Shown here: piece by piece, positions 45,403-53,798 of the stretch
How the letters are laid out: each line of letters starts with the position of its first letter
Numbering within the stretch: the first letter of the stretch is position 1
NCBI GenBank assembly: GCA_963542015.1
Contig: CAUTUX010000001.1
Location: 1-64,000 of the forward strand
Reading direction: 5' to 3'
Source of the DNA: CAUTUX01 sp963542015
Lineage (GTDB): Bacteria; Bacillota; Clostridia; Christensenellales; CAG-917
Length of the DNA stretch: 64,000 nucleotides
The notes under the pieces: generated by a model
Told to the model about the DNA's origin: nothing
The model's input: only the letters and a program-made list of their open reading frames with translations
Database searches by the model: none
Position numbers and translations under genes: made by a program

Positions 45403-45423
45403 AAAGTCATTATGAGTGACTTT
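45403..45423 (-). terminator. Weak intrinsic terminator after rpmA
   Basis: AAAGTCA and TGACTTT (minus strand 45423-45417 and 45409-45403) form a seven-pair stem with a CTCATAA loop, followed by TGTCT. The T tract is only TTTT, and the ogg start follows within six bases, so it may attenuate only. Confidence 0.5.
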
Positions 45424-45425
45424 AA

Positions 45426-45701
45426 TTATTCAGCGTAAACTGATATTTGTCTTTTTGTCCTTGAAATATGCTCGAATTTTACAATGCCATCAATTAAAGC
45501 AAACAAAGTATCATCTTTCCCTCTTGCAACATTGTTACCAGCATGGAACTTTGTTCCTCTTTGACGAACTAGAATATTGCCTGATAGTACATACTGACCA
45601 TCACCACGCTTACATCCAAGTCTTTTAGCGTTGCTGTCTCTTCCGTTACGAGAAGATCCACCACCTTTTTTATGAGCAAATAACTGTATTTTAATAAACA
45701 T
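45426..45701 (-). CDS. rpmA: 50S ribosomal protein L27
   Basis: L27 reaches the peptidyl-transferase centre with its N-terminus. The protein begins MFIKIQLFAHKKGGGSS: the first eight residues are the Firmicute-type extension cut by Prp between Phe8 and Ala9 so that the mature AHKKGG end is exposed. The body SRNGRDSNAKRLGCKRGDGQ and RQRGTKFHAGNNVARGKDDTLFAL is standard. Length 91 residues. It overlaps the prp stop by one base. Confidence 0.97.
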   Translation of the reverse strand: MFIKIQLFAHKKGGGSSRNGRDSNAKRLGCKRGDGQYVLSGNILVRQRGTKFHAGNNVARGKDDTLFALIDGIVKFEHISRTKRQISVYAE

Positions 45702-46030
45702 TATTCTACCTCCAAATTTATGTAGTCCGAATATGTTTCCACTAGGTCGGACAAGCCCAAAAATGCGGTTCTTAAAATCAAGTCACAGTCATGTTCTTCA
45801 GATGCACTTAATTTTTCTGGGAGTACGGCTTTTAAGTTTCCCTTTTTTTCATCAATCTTGTAATCAATTCCAACACCGACTAATGAAATTATCCCGAGTA
45901 CCGCCGTCTGTACTATTGAACTTGCTGCTGCACAAACGATGTCTTTACCATAATCATCGTATCCACAGTGCCCCGAGCATGCTACAGCACAGAACTTGTC
46001 ATTATTTTTTTTAAATTTAATATTTGTCAT
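45701..46030 (-). CDS. prp: Ribosomal-processing cysteine protease Prp
   Basis: A 109-residue cysteine protease that trims the L27 N-terminal extension during ribosome assembly. The catalytic pair is His21 in CSGHCGYDDYG and Cys33 in KDIVCAAASSI, the spacing known from Staphylococcus Prp. It sits between rplU and rpmA with one-base overlaps on both sides, as in other Firmicutes, and its substrate's cleavage site is present in the neighbouring L27. Confidence 0.95.
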   Translation of the reverse strand: MTNIKFKKNNDKFCAVACSGHCGYDDYGKDIVCAAASSIVQTAVLGIISLVGVGIDYKIDEKKGNLKAVLPEKLSASEEHDCDLILRTAFLGLSDLVETYSDYINLEVE

Positions 46031-46338
46031 TAAACAGCTATGTTTGTAATCTGTATTTCAGTATATGGCTGTCTGTGACCTTGTTTTTTTCTAATCTGTT
46101 TCTTAGCTTTGTAGTGGAAAACAACAACTTTAGGTTGTTTTTCTTGAGCTACAACTTTTGCTTCAACTGTCATTTTGTCTAAATCTTTAGCTAAGGTGAG
46201 ATTATTTTTAGAATCAACTACAAGAATACAGTCTAAACTGATTTTATCACCGACTTTTGCATCAAGTTTTTCAACTTTAACACGCATGTCTTTTTCAACT
46301 TTGTACTGTTTTCCGCCTGTCTTAACAATAGCGTACAT
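46030..46338 (-). CDS. rplU: 50S ribosomal protein L21
   Basis: L21 binds 23S rRNA in the large subunit. The 102-residue sequence has the family start MYAIVKTGGKQYKVEKDMRV and the basic KPKVVVFHYKAKKQIRKKQGHRQPYTE-type C-terminal part. GGAGGT lies a few bases before the ATG. It leads the rplU-prp-rpmA operon and is preceded by an L21 leader RNA. Confidence 0.97.
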   Translation of the reverse strand: MYAIVKTGGKQYKVEKDMRVKVEKLDAKVGDKISLDCILVVDSKNNLTLAKDLDKMTVEAKVVAQEKQPKVVVFHYKAKKQIRKKQGHRQPYTEIQITNIAV

Positions 46339-46415
46339 AGAATACCTCCTCTCTCCAGTCTCGCCAATTGGGTGTTGCTAAGCAAACTTAAAACCTTTCT
46401 TGTGCGGCACAGCAA
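46339..46415 (-). ncRNA. L21 ribosomal protein leader RNA
   Basis: The minus-strand leader contains TGTGCCGCACAAGAAAGG, then TTTGCTTAGCAA, and ACCCAATTGGCGAGACTGGAGAG just before the Shine-Dalgarno; the ACCCAAUUGGCGAGACUGG block is characteristic of the Firmicute L21 leader. It presumably mediates feedback by L21. Recognition is by eye. Confidence 0.8.
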
Positions 46416-46417
46416 TT

Positions 46418-46447
46418 AATTTATCAAAACAGCAGATATCAAGTCAA
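46418..46447 (-). promoter_or_regulatory. Promoter of rplU-prp-rpmA
   Basis: On the minus strand TTGACT (46447-46442), an 18-base spacer and TAAATT (46423-46418), directly before the leader RNA. Confidence 0.65.
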
Positions 46448-46487
46448 ATAAAAAGTTGATTTCGTAACTAAAAGCAAAGCAATAATG

Positions 46488-46496
46488 TGGTATACT
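46488..46496 (+). promoter_or_regulatory. Extended -10 promoter of the M20 peptidase
   Basis: TGGTATACT (TG plus TATACT at 46491-46496), 21 bases before ATG 46518. It is divergent from the rplU promoter. Confidence 0.6.
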
Positions 46497-46517
46497 ACAA
46501 AAAAACAAGGAGAATAT

Positions 46518-47816
46518 ATGAACCCTGAAATAGAGAAGTTTTGTCGTTTAATTAATTGCCCAACAGTGTCGAACGCTGGAGATGAACCGTTTCACATGTT
46601 ACACCGTGAATTTGAAAAATGTTTTCCGTTGTTACATAAAAATCTGCAAAAATATAATTTAAAAGGTAATGCCTTACTATATAAATGGGAAGGGAAAAAA
46701 CATAATAGACCTTTAGTACTCATGGCACATCAAGATGTAGTAGATGCTGATAGGCACATGTGGAATAGCGACCCATTTAAAGCAGAAGTGCGTGATGGCT
46801 ATGTTTTTGGAAGAGGAACAATTGATTGTAAAAATGTAATTTTTGCAATAATGACAGCCGTTGAAAGATTGTTGAGTAGAGGAGAGAAACCAGAACAAGA
46901 TGTCTACATAAGCTTGAGCGATAATGAAGAAATAGGCGGTGAAGGATGTGCCGAAAGCGTAAAGTGGTTTAAAGAGCATAAAATAAAGCCCGTAGTATCT
47001 CTTGACGAAGGCGGTGCAATAGAAGATGTGCCAGGTTCAGATTATAAATGTGCCATGATTGGAGTTCTTGAAAAGGGTTACATGGATGTTATATTTACTG
47101 CCGAAAATAAAGGCGGACATAGTTCCCAACCTGGAGATAATCAGGCAATAGATGAACTTGCGAAAGTTATTTTAAAAGTAAAAGAAAGATATAAGGATCC
47201 ACAGGAATGGAAACAGACTATACATCCAGTAACCATAGAGATGTATAAGAACATGTACCCAAATGATCAATACTATAAAGATTTAGAAAATAAGATCACT
47301 AAATTTATTAAAGATAAATTGTCAGCCGATGAGCATAATAGAGCAATATATCAAACAACGCTTGTCTTTACGATGATGAATGGATCGTCCGCACCAAATA
47401 TAATTCCTTCTAGAGCAAGTGTTTTAGCAAATATAAGACTTGCTCCATGGGATGATAAAGACAGAGTTGAGAAAAAATTAAAAGAGATTATAAACAGCGA
47501 AAATATCAATTTAACGGTACAGAATGCCCGAAATGCCTCAAAATTATCAGATTTCAAGAGTGAAGAATATAAAAAATTGAGCTCAATCATAAAGGATGTG
47601 TACGAACAAAAAGTGGGAGTTGCTCCTTTTATGTTGTTTGGAGGCACTGATAGTAGAACAATGGAAGAATGCGTTGATTATGCATTTAGATGTACTCCAT
47701 TAGTTCTTTCGAAGGAGCTATTATCTAGAATGCATGGCAACAATGAATGTGTTCCTATTGATTCTCTATTGAAGTCAGTTGATTTTTTTGAAAAATATAT
47801 TTTGGCATACTGCTAA
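46518..47816 (+). CDS. M20 family zinc metallopeptidase (PM20D1/carboxypeptidase S-like)
   Basis: A 432-residue cytoplasmic metallohydrolase. Metal ligands are visible in MAHQDVVDAD, GRGTIDCKNV and the catalytic/ligand pair DNEEIGGEG; later VFTAENKGGHSSQPG and FGGTDSRTMEE match the M20 dimerisation and C-terminal metal regions. The pattern is closest to M20 members acting on N-acyl amino acids or small peptides rather than to PepT. ATG 46518 is chosen because AAGGAG lies six bases upstream; an ATG at 46485 lies before the predicted transcription start. Confidence 0.92.
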   Translation: MNPEIEKFCRLINCPTVSNAGDEPFHMLHREFEKCFPLLHKNLQKYNLKGNALLYKWEGKKHNRPLVLMAHQDVVDADRHMWNSDPFKAEVRDGYVFGRGTIDCKNVIFAIMTAVERLLSRGEKPEQDVYISLSDNEEIGGEGCAESVKWFKEHKIKPVVSLDEGGAIEDVPGSDYKCAMIGVLEKGYMDVIFTAENKGGHSSQPGDNQAIDELAKVILKVKERYKDPQEWKQTIHPVTIEMYKNMYPNDQYYKDLENKITKFIKDKLSADEHNRAIYQTTLVFTMMNGSSAPNIIPSRASVLANIRLAPWDDKDRVEKKLKEIINSENINLTVQNARNASKLSDFKSEEYKKLSSIIKDVYEQKVGVAPFMLFGGTDSRTMEECVDYAFRCTPLVLSKELLSRMHGNNECVPIDSLLKSVDFFEKYILAYC

Positions 47817-47843
47817 TATATTTTATCGTAAAAAAATTCAATA

Positions 47844-47873
47844 TTGATTTGATTTATTCAAATAATTTATACT
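47844..47873 (+). promoter_or_regulatory. Promoter of the large LRR lipoprotein
   Basis: TTGATT (47844-47849), an 18-base spacer and TATACT (47868-47873), 34 bases before the ATG. Confidence 0.65.
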
Positions 47874-47907
47874 TGAAATATATATATTTATATATAGAGG
47901 GGAAATT

Positions 47908-50900
47908 ATGAAAAAATCCAGATTAGCCGTTTTATTGGTAGTTTTCGCACTTATTTTTACAACGATACTCACAGGCTGTGTAAAGAAAAATAAAAATAAG
48001 AAAGATGAAGAAAGCAAAAAAGGAATTAGTCTTCACTTCACTGTAGATTTTCCTGAATCCAGAGGAACAAGTCCCTTCACTCAGTATGCAGTATATGAGG
48101 ATATCGATTGGAGTCAGGTAAAAATCCAGAAGAGAAAAAAAGTGTCCAGTAAAGAGATGGTCAATATAGGCGAGCCAGTTTCATTGAAAAAAGAATGGAT
48201 ACAAAATCTTGCCGAGATAGAATCAGCGATAGATAAACCACAAACAGTATCACAAATTCCAGTTTGGCGAGGTTCTGTTAAAGTAAAATACGACGGCATT
48301 TTGGGAACATTCTCACTTAGAATAGTTAGAAAAAGACATGTATTTAAAGTGGCGAATGAATTTGTTGTATCTGATGAAGGAATATCTTTTGATTATGACT
48401 CAGGTTTGAGAAGTGTAGTTGAACCTCATGAACAAGTCGTTACAGCAAAAAAACTTGGAACAAACATCGCAATAGAAGCAGTTAATGGTGAAAAAACAAC
48501 GGGTGAAAGATTCATAGAGAAATTTAGTGTAACCAAGCAGGGCTATACATTTAAAGAATATACTATGCAAGTCTATGCATCTGAGAAAGGTAACGACAAT
48601 TATTCATTAATAGATACAAAACACATAAATAAAGATTTTAATGAAAACCTGATATTTAGAAAAGAAGATGATGAGAAAAAGTATCTGTATAAATTTATTC
48701 CACAGTATGAAGCAAAAAATGTAACATTCAAATACCATTTAAATCTTCCAGAAGATAGAGAACTCATGACAGGAGAAAATGATCCACAAGATATGGAAGA
48801 TGTCACAGTCAATAAAGTAACTGGTAAGATTGCAAATACCGATAATGACTATGAGTTACCTGATGGAAAAATATTGAATAAATATAAGTCACATAGTTTT
48901 AAAGGGTGGTATAAGAAGGTAATTGAGAATGGAGTTGAAAAAGAAGTTCAATACTTATTCAAGCTAGGTGAAGAAAAAAGTGATGTCGTAGACTTGTATG
49001 CTCATTGGAATCAAAACAAGTATAAGGCAGAAATTTACACATATGGTGGTAACTTCGGAAAGACATATGAAGAAGCAAATGCTTTTGACGCCACCAATGA
49101 TCCTTTAACAGAAGGCGTATCTGCAGAATCTGAATATGCAGATGGAAGGAATTTTCCATCATCATTTGTAATAAATGGAATTCCATTTGGGAAGGAAATA
49201 GGGGATGTAGTCACAGAAATTGAAATATTTAAAAACAGTGGTAAATCAGTAAAAAAGAGAATTAAATTGACAGACCTTTTCAATAAAATTAACAAAGCAA
49301 AAGGTGCTCATAAGGAAGGATGGTATAAAAACAATACATTTGTAAGTGCCGACAAGATATCAGAAAACTCAAAAATTGAGAGTATAGTAACAGACGGTAA
49401 AGTTAGATTGTTCCCAAAATGGGCAGTAGATGATGCGGAATTGTCGAGCTATATTATTGATGCTGCATTCTATAATCTACCAGCAGATCAACAAGAACCT
49501 AACTATAAACCAGGATATGAAATTAATTCTGACGGAACTGTTTCGTTGTTAAATCTCAAAGATACAACAACAAGCAATTTGAAGATACCTGAAAAAGTAA
49601 AAGTCGGAGGCGTGGAAAGATATGTGTCAAAAATTGGTGGATGTGCAGGCTTAACATATCTTACAAGTATTGACATGAGTGAGAGTAAAATCAGAGAAAT
49701 TCTTCCAAATGCATTTGAAAAGAGTTCAAGATTATCTGAAGTTCTTATGCCTAACACAATTAAGAAGATAGGTAGAGATGCATTCAAGGCAACCAACTTC
49801 CTTGATAAAAATGCTGATGATTCAATAATATTTGATACTGCAGATGGTAGATATTTATATAAAGCTACCACACCTTCCGCAAAAGATACGATAGATTTAA
49901 CTGCAAAGAACATCAGCATAGTTGGTGTTGATGCGTTTGATAACTTTAAAGAACTTGAAACTAGAGAACTTAATCATGTAAAAAAAGTTGTACTGGGTGA
50001 TAAGGTTACAAAGATATATGATAATGCATTCTCATATCTGAAGAATTTAGAAGAACTTGATATATCATCAACAAAAATAGAATATATGTCTGAAAGTGCT
50101 TTGCAAGGCACAAAACTTTTAGATGACAAATTTGGAAAAGAAGAAGATGTTATCTTTGGGAATGCACTGTATAGGGTTACAAAACCAAATATTACCGAAT
50201 ATACAATTCCAGCAACCGTTACAACAGTAGCCGATAGAGCATTTAAGTCACAGCACAAATTAAAAACAGTTAACAATCTCGACGGTGTACAGAAGATAGG
50301 AAAATATGCATTTAAGGATTCTTTAGAATTTTTGAACAAACACAAAAATAGTGAAGGACTTGTAGTTGTAAATAAAAAGGTTATTGCAAATTTAAGTCAG
50401 GCTGATGTAGTACATGTTGATGAAGATATAGAGGAAATTGTCGAATGCGGACTTTCAGGACAGCATGCACTAAATCTTAAAGAGTTATTTATATATTCAA
50501 AGAAAATCAAGATATCAAATAATGCGTTTGCAGATAACAAAAATTTAAAGAAAGTAGCCTTTATTTCAAAAGACGCAACAATGATAGATGGAGACCTTGA
50601 TATTGATGTGGATAGCATTAATTTAAAGAAAGGTAGCAAAATATATCTTCAGGGAGAAGTACTAAGTAAGCTTAAAACAGAAGTTGAAAATAAGACGGTA
50701 ACGGAACTAATCAACACGAATCATATTCTATATAAAGAAAATATTGCAAGCTTCTTAGAATTAAAAATTGCGAATATTGAAATAAATGAAAGTGTTGTAT
50801 CAACTAAATATTTGAGAAGAAAAGTTGATTATAAAGTCATCGATGACATTTTTAAGGATCCTGATACATCGATAGAAAAGGGGATTAAAATCGGATACGG

Positions 50901-53175
50901 TGATGGATTATTAGGTAAGGCATACGGCAAGCTTGAGAAGACAGCAGTGGAAGGAAAATTTAGTGATGAGGACTTAAACAAAAAAGGCTCACATGAAGTT
51001 GAATTTGAAATAGTAACTGAGATTAAAACAAAGTTTACATATTCAATTTATAACGCACCAGATGAAACAAAACCTATCCAGATAACAGGGTTGAAAAATA
51101 AATATTTCACAAGTGACATTGTTATGGATATAACAAATGCATATATTTCATATACTGACATAGACGGTACTGCTGAGAAAATTAAGCTTACAGAAAATGA
51201 TGTATCAACATATAAAAATGAACCTGGCGAATATGAAATCAAGAAAAGATTTGAAATAGAAGGTTGGGGTGAAGTTAAAAAAGAAAATGGCGACCCTATT
51301 GAAGTTGTACATAAATATGAAGTCGAAGAGGCAGAAATAACAACTGTAGAACAAAATAGCGAGTTAGTATATGCTCAGGGACAAGATGTAGATACGAGTC
51401 AAATAACTTTGTCAGTAACGAAGGGAGATGGAGCGAAACACGAAATTAATGCACAAAATGACAACCTTACATATCTTGAGCTAGACGGTAATCATATAGT
51501 CAGTGGAGATATTCTTGAAAATAAAGTTTTAAAGACAGTAGATCCAGGTTTTCATAATATAAAGGTTAGTTACGAAGAAAGAGGCAAAAAGATAGAAGGG
51601 GTTATAAGATACAAAGTCGCATTTAAAGAAAATGTTGACGATTTTGATTTTTCATACTCAAGCCAAGGTGCAACAATAACAGGATTAAAATCTGGGTATA
51701 AAAAAATTCTTGTTGCTCCAGTCTCAATTAAGAATGATGGAAAAACATATTCTGTTATAGGAATTGCAAATGGAGCATTCGCTGGTAAAGATGACATAAT
51801 TCGTATGTATATTCCAAATACAATAAAGAGAATAGGCGAAAGAGCTTTTGAAGGTTGTACGCAACTGGAATCAGTACAACTATATAATGTAAGTAATGTT
51901 GTAACTGACGGTGAACACAAAACGACTATAGACAGTGATATTTTCAAAACTCAATTGGTTGAATACGAAGAAATACACAAAACAGAAGCGACAATAACTG
52001 GAATACAGTTTGTGAACAACATAAAGAAAAAGCATCTTATAATTCCAGATAAGGCTACAATTAACGCAAGAGAAATAAAAACTCACGATTCAGGATATGA
52101 ATATGAGGCAAGATACCAATATATAGCAGATATAAGAGCAGAAAAGTCAGTCTTTGAGGATGAGAATAACATATTGAAAGGTATAACTGTATCAATACCA
52201 AGCACACAATATTTCATTGATTTATTGGAGTGTGAAGTAGAAGAAATAGAAGTTGAAGAAAATGGTACGAAGGTAAAAAAGAAAATCTTAAAAAAAGATA
52301 ATAATGGCAACCCAATATCAAAAAATGAAAAGTTAAAAGGGAAATTCGCAAGCGGTCAATATAGATTCTATAATGTTGGCAGTTTGAGTAATGATACACA
52401 AATAATGCATTTAACCTTTAACGAAGATTATAAGACAAAGGATAGTGAACCTAAAAAATATTCCAAACACAAAATAGTTGGCACTCAAAATGAAGATGCT
52501 ATTTTGTCACAATATGATTTGAGTAGTGGGAAAATAATTGCTGGGAAATATCTTAAAAATTCAAACGAGAAAGATGTGCATGAACTTGTTGCGTATACTA
52601 AAGAAGCATTTGATGGGTTAGCACTTAATGAGGGGAAGAAACTTTATTTAGCAGATTCAATAAGTCAAGGAGAATATCTTAAGTATGTAGGGGTATACAA
52701 CTTTGATGAAAAGAAAGTTAGAAATGAGGACAAATACTTCTCAAATACTGTTGAAGATATAGGGGTTGCAGCATTTAAAGGAGCCAAACTAAATAACTTT
52801 AAATTTACGGCCTCTGATAATGCGTTGAAACATATGGGTAGCGAAGCATTTGCAAAGACGCAGATTGAAGAAGTAGATTTGACTGGAAGTAAGTTGCAAG
52901 AAATCAACAGCGATGTATTTAGAAATTGTGAAAAACTCACGACAGTAAAGCTGAACGATAATATTAAACATATCCTAAAATCAGCTTTTGAAGGATGCAA
53001 AGAGTTAAAGACATTTGAATATGACTTCAGCAAGTTAGAAGTAATATATGAATATGCATTTAAAGGCTGTGTTAAATTTGATAAAACTTTTGAATTAAAA
53101 CAAAGTGCATTAAAAGGAAATGCAACAAAGGAAAATGTATTTGAAGGAAGCAATGCACATGTTACATGGAAGTAA
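47908..53175 (+). CDS. Giant BspA-like LRR surface lipoprotein with InlB-type repeat
   Basis: A 1755-residue lipoprotein: signal peptide ending LTGC with Cys24 lipidated. Residues ~270-365 contain one or two Listeria-Bacteroides (InlB B-type) repeats, recognisable by SHSFKGWYKK and DLYAHWNQNKY, and a further FPKWAVDD near 510. LRR_5/BspA blocks lie at about 560-630, 680-860, 1270-1330 and 1600-1740 (for example IGRDAFKATN and IGERAFEGCTQLESVQL), separated by long unassigned beta-rich spacers; a segment near 1155 (YAQGQDVDTSQITLSV) looks Ig-like. It is a likely host or matrix adhesin. It is monocistronic, with its own promoter and terminator, and is a third member of the family seen at 3597-7434. 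Confidence 0.88.
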   Translation: MKKSRLAVLLVVFALIFTTILTGCVKKNKNKKDEESKKGISLHFTVDFPESRGTSPFTQYAVYEDIDWSQVKIQKRKKVSSKEMVNIGEPVSLKKEWIQNLAEIESAIDKPQTVSQIPVWRGSVKVKYDGILGTFSLRIVRKRHVFKVANEFVVSDEGISFDYDSGLRSVVEPHEQVVTAKKLGTNIAIEAVNGEKTTGERFIEKFSVTKQGYTFKEYTMQVYASEKGNDNYSLIDTKHINKDFNENLIFRKEDDEKKYLYKFIPQYEAKNVTFKYHLNLPEDRELMTGENDPQDMEDVTVNKVTGKIANTDNDYELPDGKILNKYKSHSFKGWYKKVIENGVEKEVQYLFKLGEEKSDVVDLYAHWNQNKYKAEIYTYGGNFGKTYEEANAFDATNDPLTEGVSAESEYADGRNFPSSFVINGIPFGKEIGDVVTEIEIFKNSGKSVKKRIKLTDLFNKINKAKGAHKEGWYKNNTFVSADKISENSKIESIVTDGKVRLFPKWAVDDAELSSYIIDAAFYNLPADQQEPNYKPGYEINSDGTVSLLNLKDTTTSNLKIPEKVKVGGVERYVSKIGGCAGLTYLTSIDMSESKIREILPNAFEKSSRLSEVLMPNTIKKIGRDAFKATNFLDKNADDSIIFDTADGRYLYKATTPSAKDTIDLTAKNISIVGVDAFDNFKELETRELNHVKKVVLGDKVTKIYDNAFSYLKNLEELDISSTKIEYMSESALQGTKLLDDKFGKEEDVIFGNALYRVTKPNITEYTIPATVTTVADRAFKSQHKLKTVNNLDGVQKIGKYAFKDSLEFLNKHKNSEGLVVVNKKVIANLSQADVVHVDEDIEEIVECGLSGQHALNLKELFIYSKKIKISNNAFADNKNLKKVAFISKDATMIDGDLDIDVDSINLKKGSKIYLQGEVLSKLKTEVENKTVTELINTNHILYKENIASFLELKIANIEINESVVSTKYLRRKVDYKVIDDIFKDPDTSIEKGIKIGYGDGLLGKAYGKLEKTAVEGKFSDEDLNKKGSHEVEFEIVTEIKTKFTYSIYNAPDETKPIQITGLKNKYFTSDIVMDITNAYISYTDIDGTAEKIKLTENDVSTYKNEPGEYEIKKRFEIEGWGEVKKENGDPIEVVHKYEVEEAEITTVEQNSELVYAQGQDVDTSQITLSVTKGDGAKHEINAQNDNLTYLELDGNHIVSGDILENKVLKTVDPGFHNIKVSYEERGKKIEGVIRYKVAFKENVDDFDFSYSSQGATITGLKSGYKKILVAPVSIKNDGKTYSVIGIANGAFAGKDDIIRMYIPNTIKRIGERAFEGCTQLESVQLYNVSNVVTDGEHKTTIDSDIFKTQLVEYEEIHKTEATITGIQFVNNIKKKHLIIPDKATINAREIKTHDSGYEYEARYQYIADIRAEKSVFEDENNILKGITVSIPSTQYFIDLLECEVEEIEVEENGTKVKKKILKKDNNGNPISKNEKLKGKFASGQYRFYNVGSLSNDTQIMHLTFNEDYKTKDSEPKKYSKHKIVGTQNEDAILSQYDLSSGKIIAGKYLKNSNEKDVHELVAYTKEAFDGLALNEGKKLYLADSISQGEYLKYVGVYNFDEKKVRNEDKYFSNTVEDIGVAAFKGAKLNNFKFTASDNALKHMGSEAFAKTQIEEVDLTGSKLQEINSDVFRNCEKLTTVKLNDNIKHILKSAFEGCKELKTFEYDFSKLEVIYEYAFKGCVKFDKTFELKQSALKGNATKENVFEGSNAHVTWK

Positions 53176-53214
53176 CACAGTAGCTTGGCGAAGGCAGTAA
53201 ATCCAACGAGGGAT

Positions 53215-53244
53215 AAAGAGGCTGACATTTGTACAGCCTCTTTT
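53215..53244 (+). terminator. Intrinsic terminator after the giant lipoprotein
   Basis: AAAGAGGCTG (53215-53224) and CAGCCTCTTT (53234-53243) form a ten-pair stem with a nine-base loop, followed by TAAAT; the T tract is TTTT. Confidence 0.8.
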
Positions 53245-53352
53245 AAATATGTAAGGTTGGAGGTGATTTTTTATATTAGTATCGGAGAGGGTTTAAATTA
53301 GACAAAAAAATATTGCTCATGTAAAATGTACTGAAAGGCAAGAGGTGACAAA

Positions 53353-53496
53353 ATGAAACATCAAATGTTTGACAGAATGATATACAAACCAGGGACTGTA
53401 AGTTTGCCTTTTTGTAATATGTTGCAAAGCTATTATTTTAAATATATTTATGATGATGCGTTCCGATTATCGAACGCAGTACGAGTGAGCTACTAA
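53353..53496 (+). CDS. Possible 47-residue protein of unknown function
   Basis: A short frame (MKHQMFDRMIYKPGTVSL at the start) in a 413-base gap between genes, preceded by a strong AAGAGGTGAC Shine-Dalgarno six bases from the ATG and by a possible promoter (TTAGAC, 18 bases, TAAAAT). It encodes an aromatic, mildly basic peptide without a signal sequence. Its last part covers an inverted repeat (GCGTTC...GAACGC, 53459-53478). The rest of the gap (53497-53588) holds a weak AGCACT/GGTGCT hairpin before the next operon. No family is recognised; it could also be a leader peptide. Confidence 0.45.
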   Translation: MKHQMFDRMIYKPGTVSLPFCNMLQSYYFKYIYDDAFRLSNAVRVSY

Positions 53497-53588
53497 AATA
53501 TATTTAGTGCAGATTTATCATTAAAATCAATATTATAATTATGTTAATTTCAGCACTGTACAACGGTGCTTTATATATGAGGTAAAGA

Positions 53589-53795
53589 ATGGCAAAATTA
53601 ACAATTGACACTGAGAAGTGTAAAGGATGTGGGCTTTGTACACATGTATGCCCCAAACAAATTTTAGAAATATCGAAAGAGAAAAGTAATGCGAAGGGTT
53701 ACTTTGTCCTTACAGAAAAAGATCCAAGCAAATGCATTGGTTGTGCTTTTTGTGCGATGATGTGCCCCGACTGTGTAATTAAAGTGGAGAAATAA
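53589..53795 (+). CDS. 2-oxoacid:ferredoxin oxidoreductase, delta (ferredoxin) subunit
   Basis: A 68-residue protein with two 4Fe-4S motifs, CKGCGLCTHVCP and CIGCAFCAMMCP. It carries electrons from the thiamine-dependent centre to ferredoxin. It is the first gene of a four-gene operon delta-alpha-beta-gamma with gaps of 1-3 bases. GAGGTAAAG precedes the ATG. Confidence 0.93.
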   Translation: MAKLTIDTEKCKGCGLCTHVCPKQILEISKEKSNAKGYFVLTEKDPSKCIGCAFCAMMCPDCVIKVEK

Positions 53796-53798
53796 ATT

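Noticed and set aside
52665..53228. 187-codon minus-strand frame inside the giant lipoprotein
   Set aside because: Antisense to LRR repeats, whose biased codons leave the opposite strand open; no promoter or homology.
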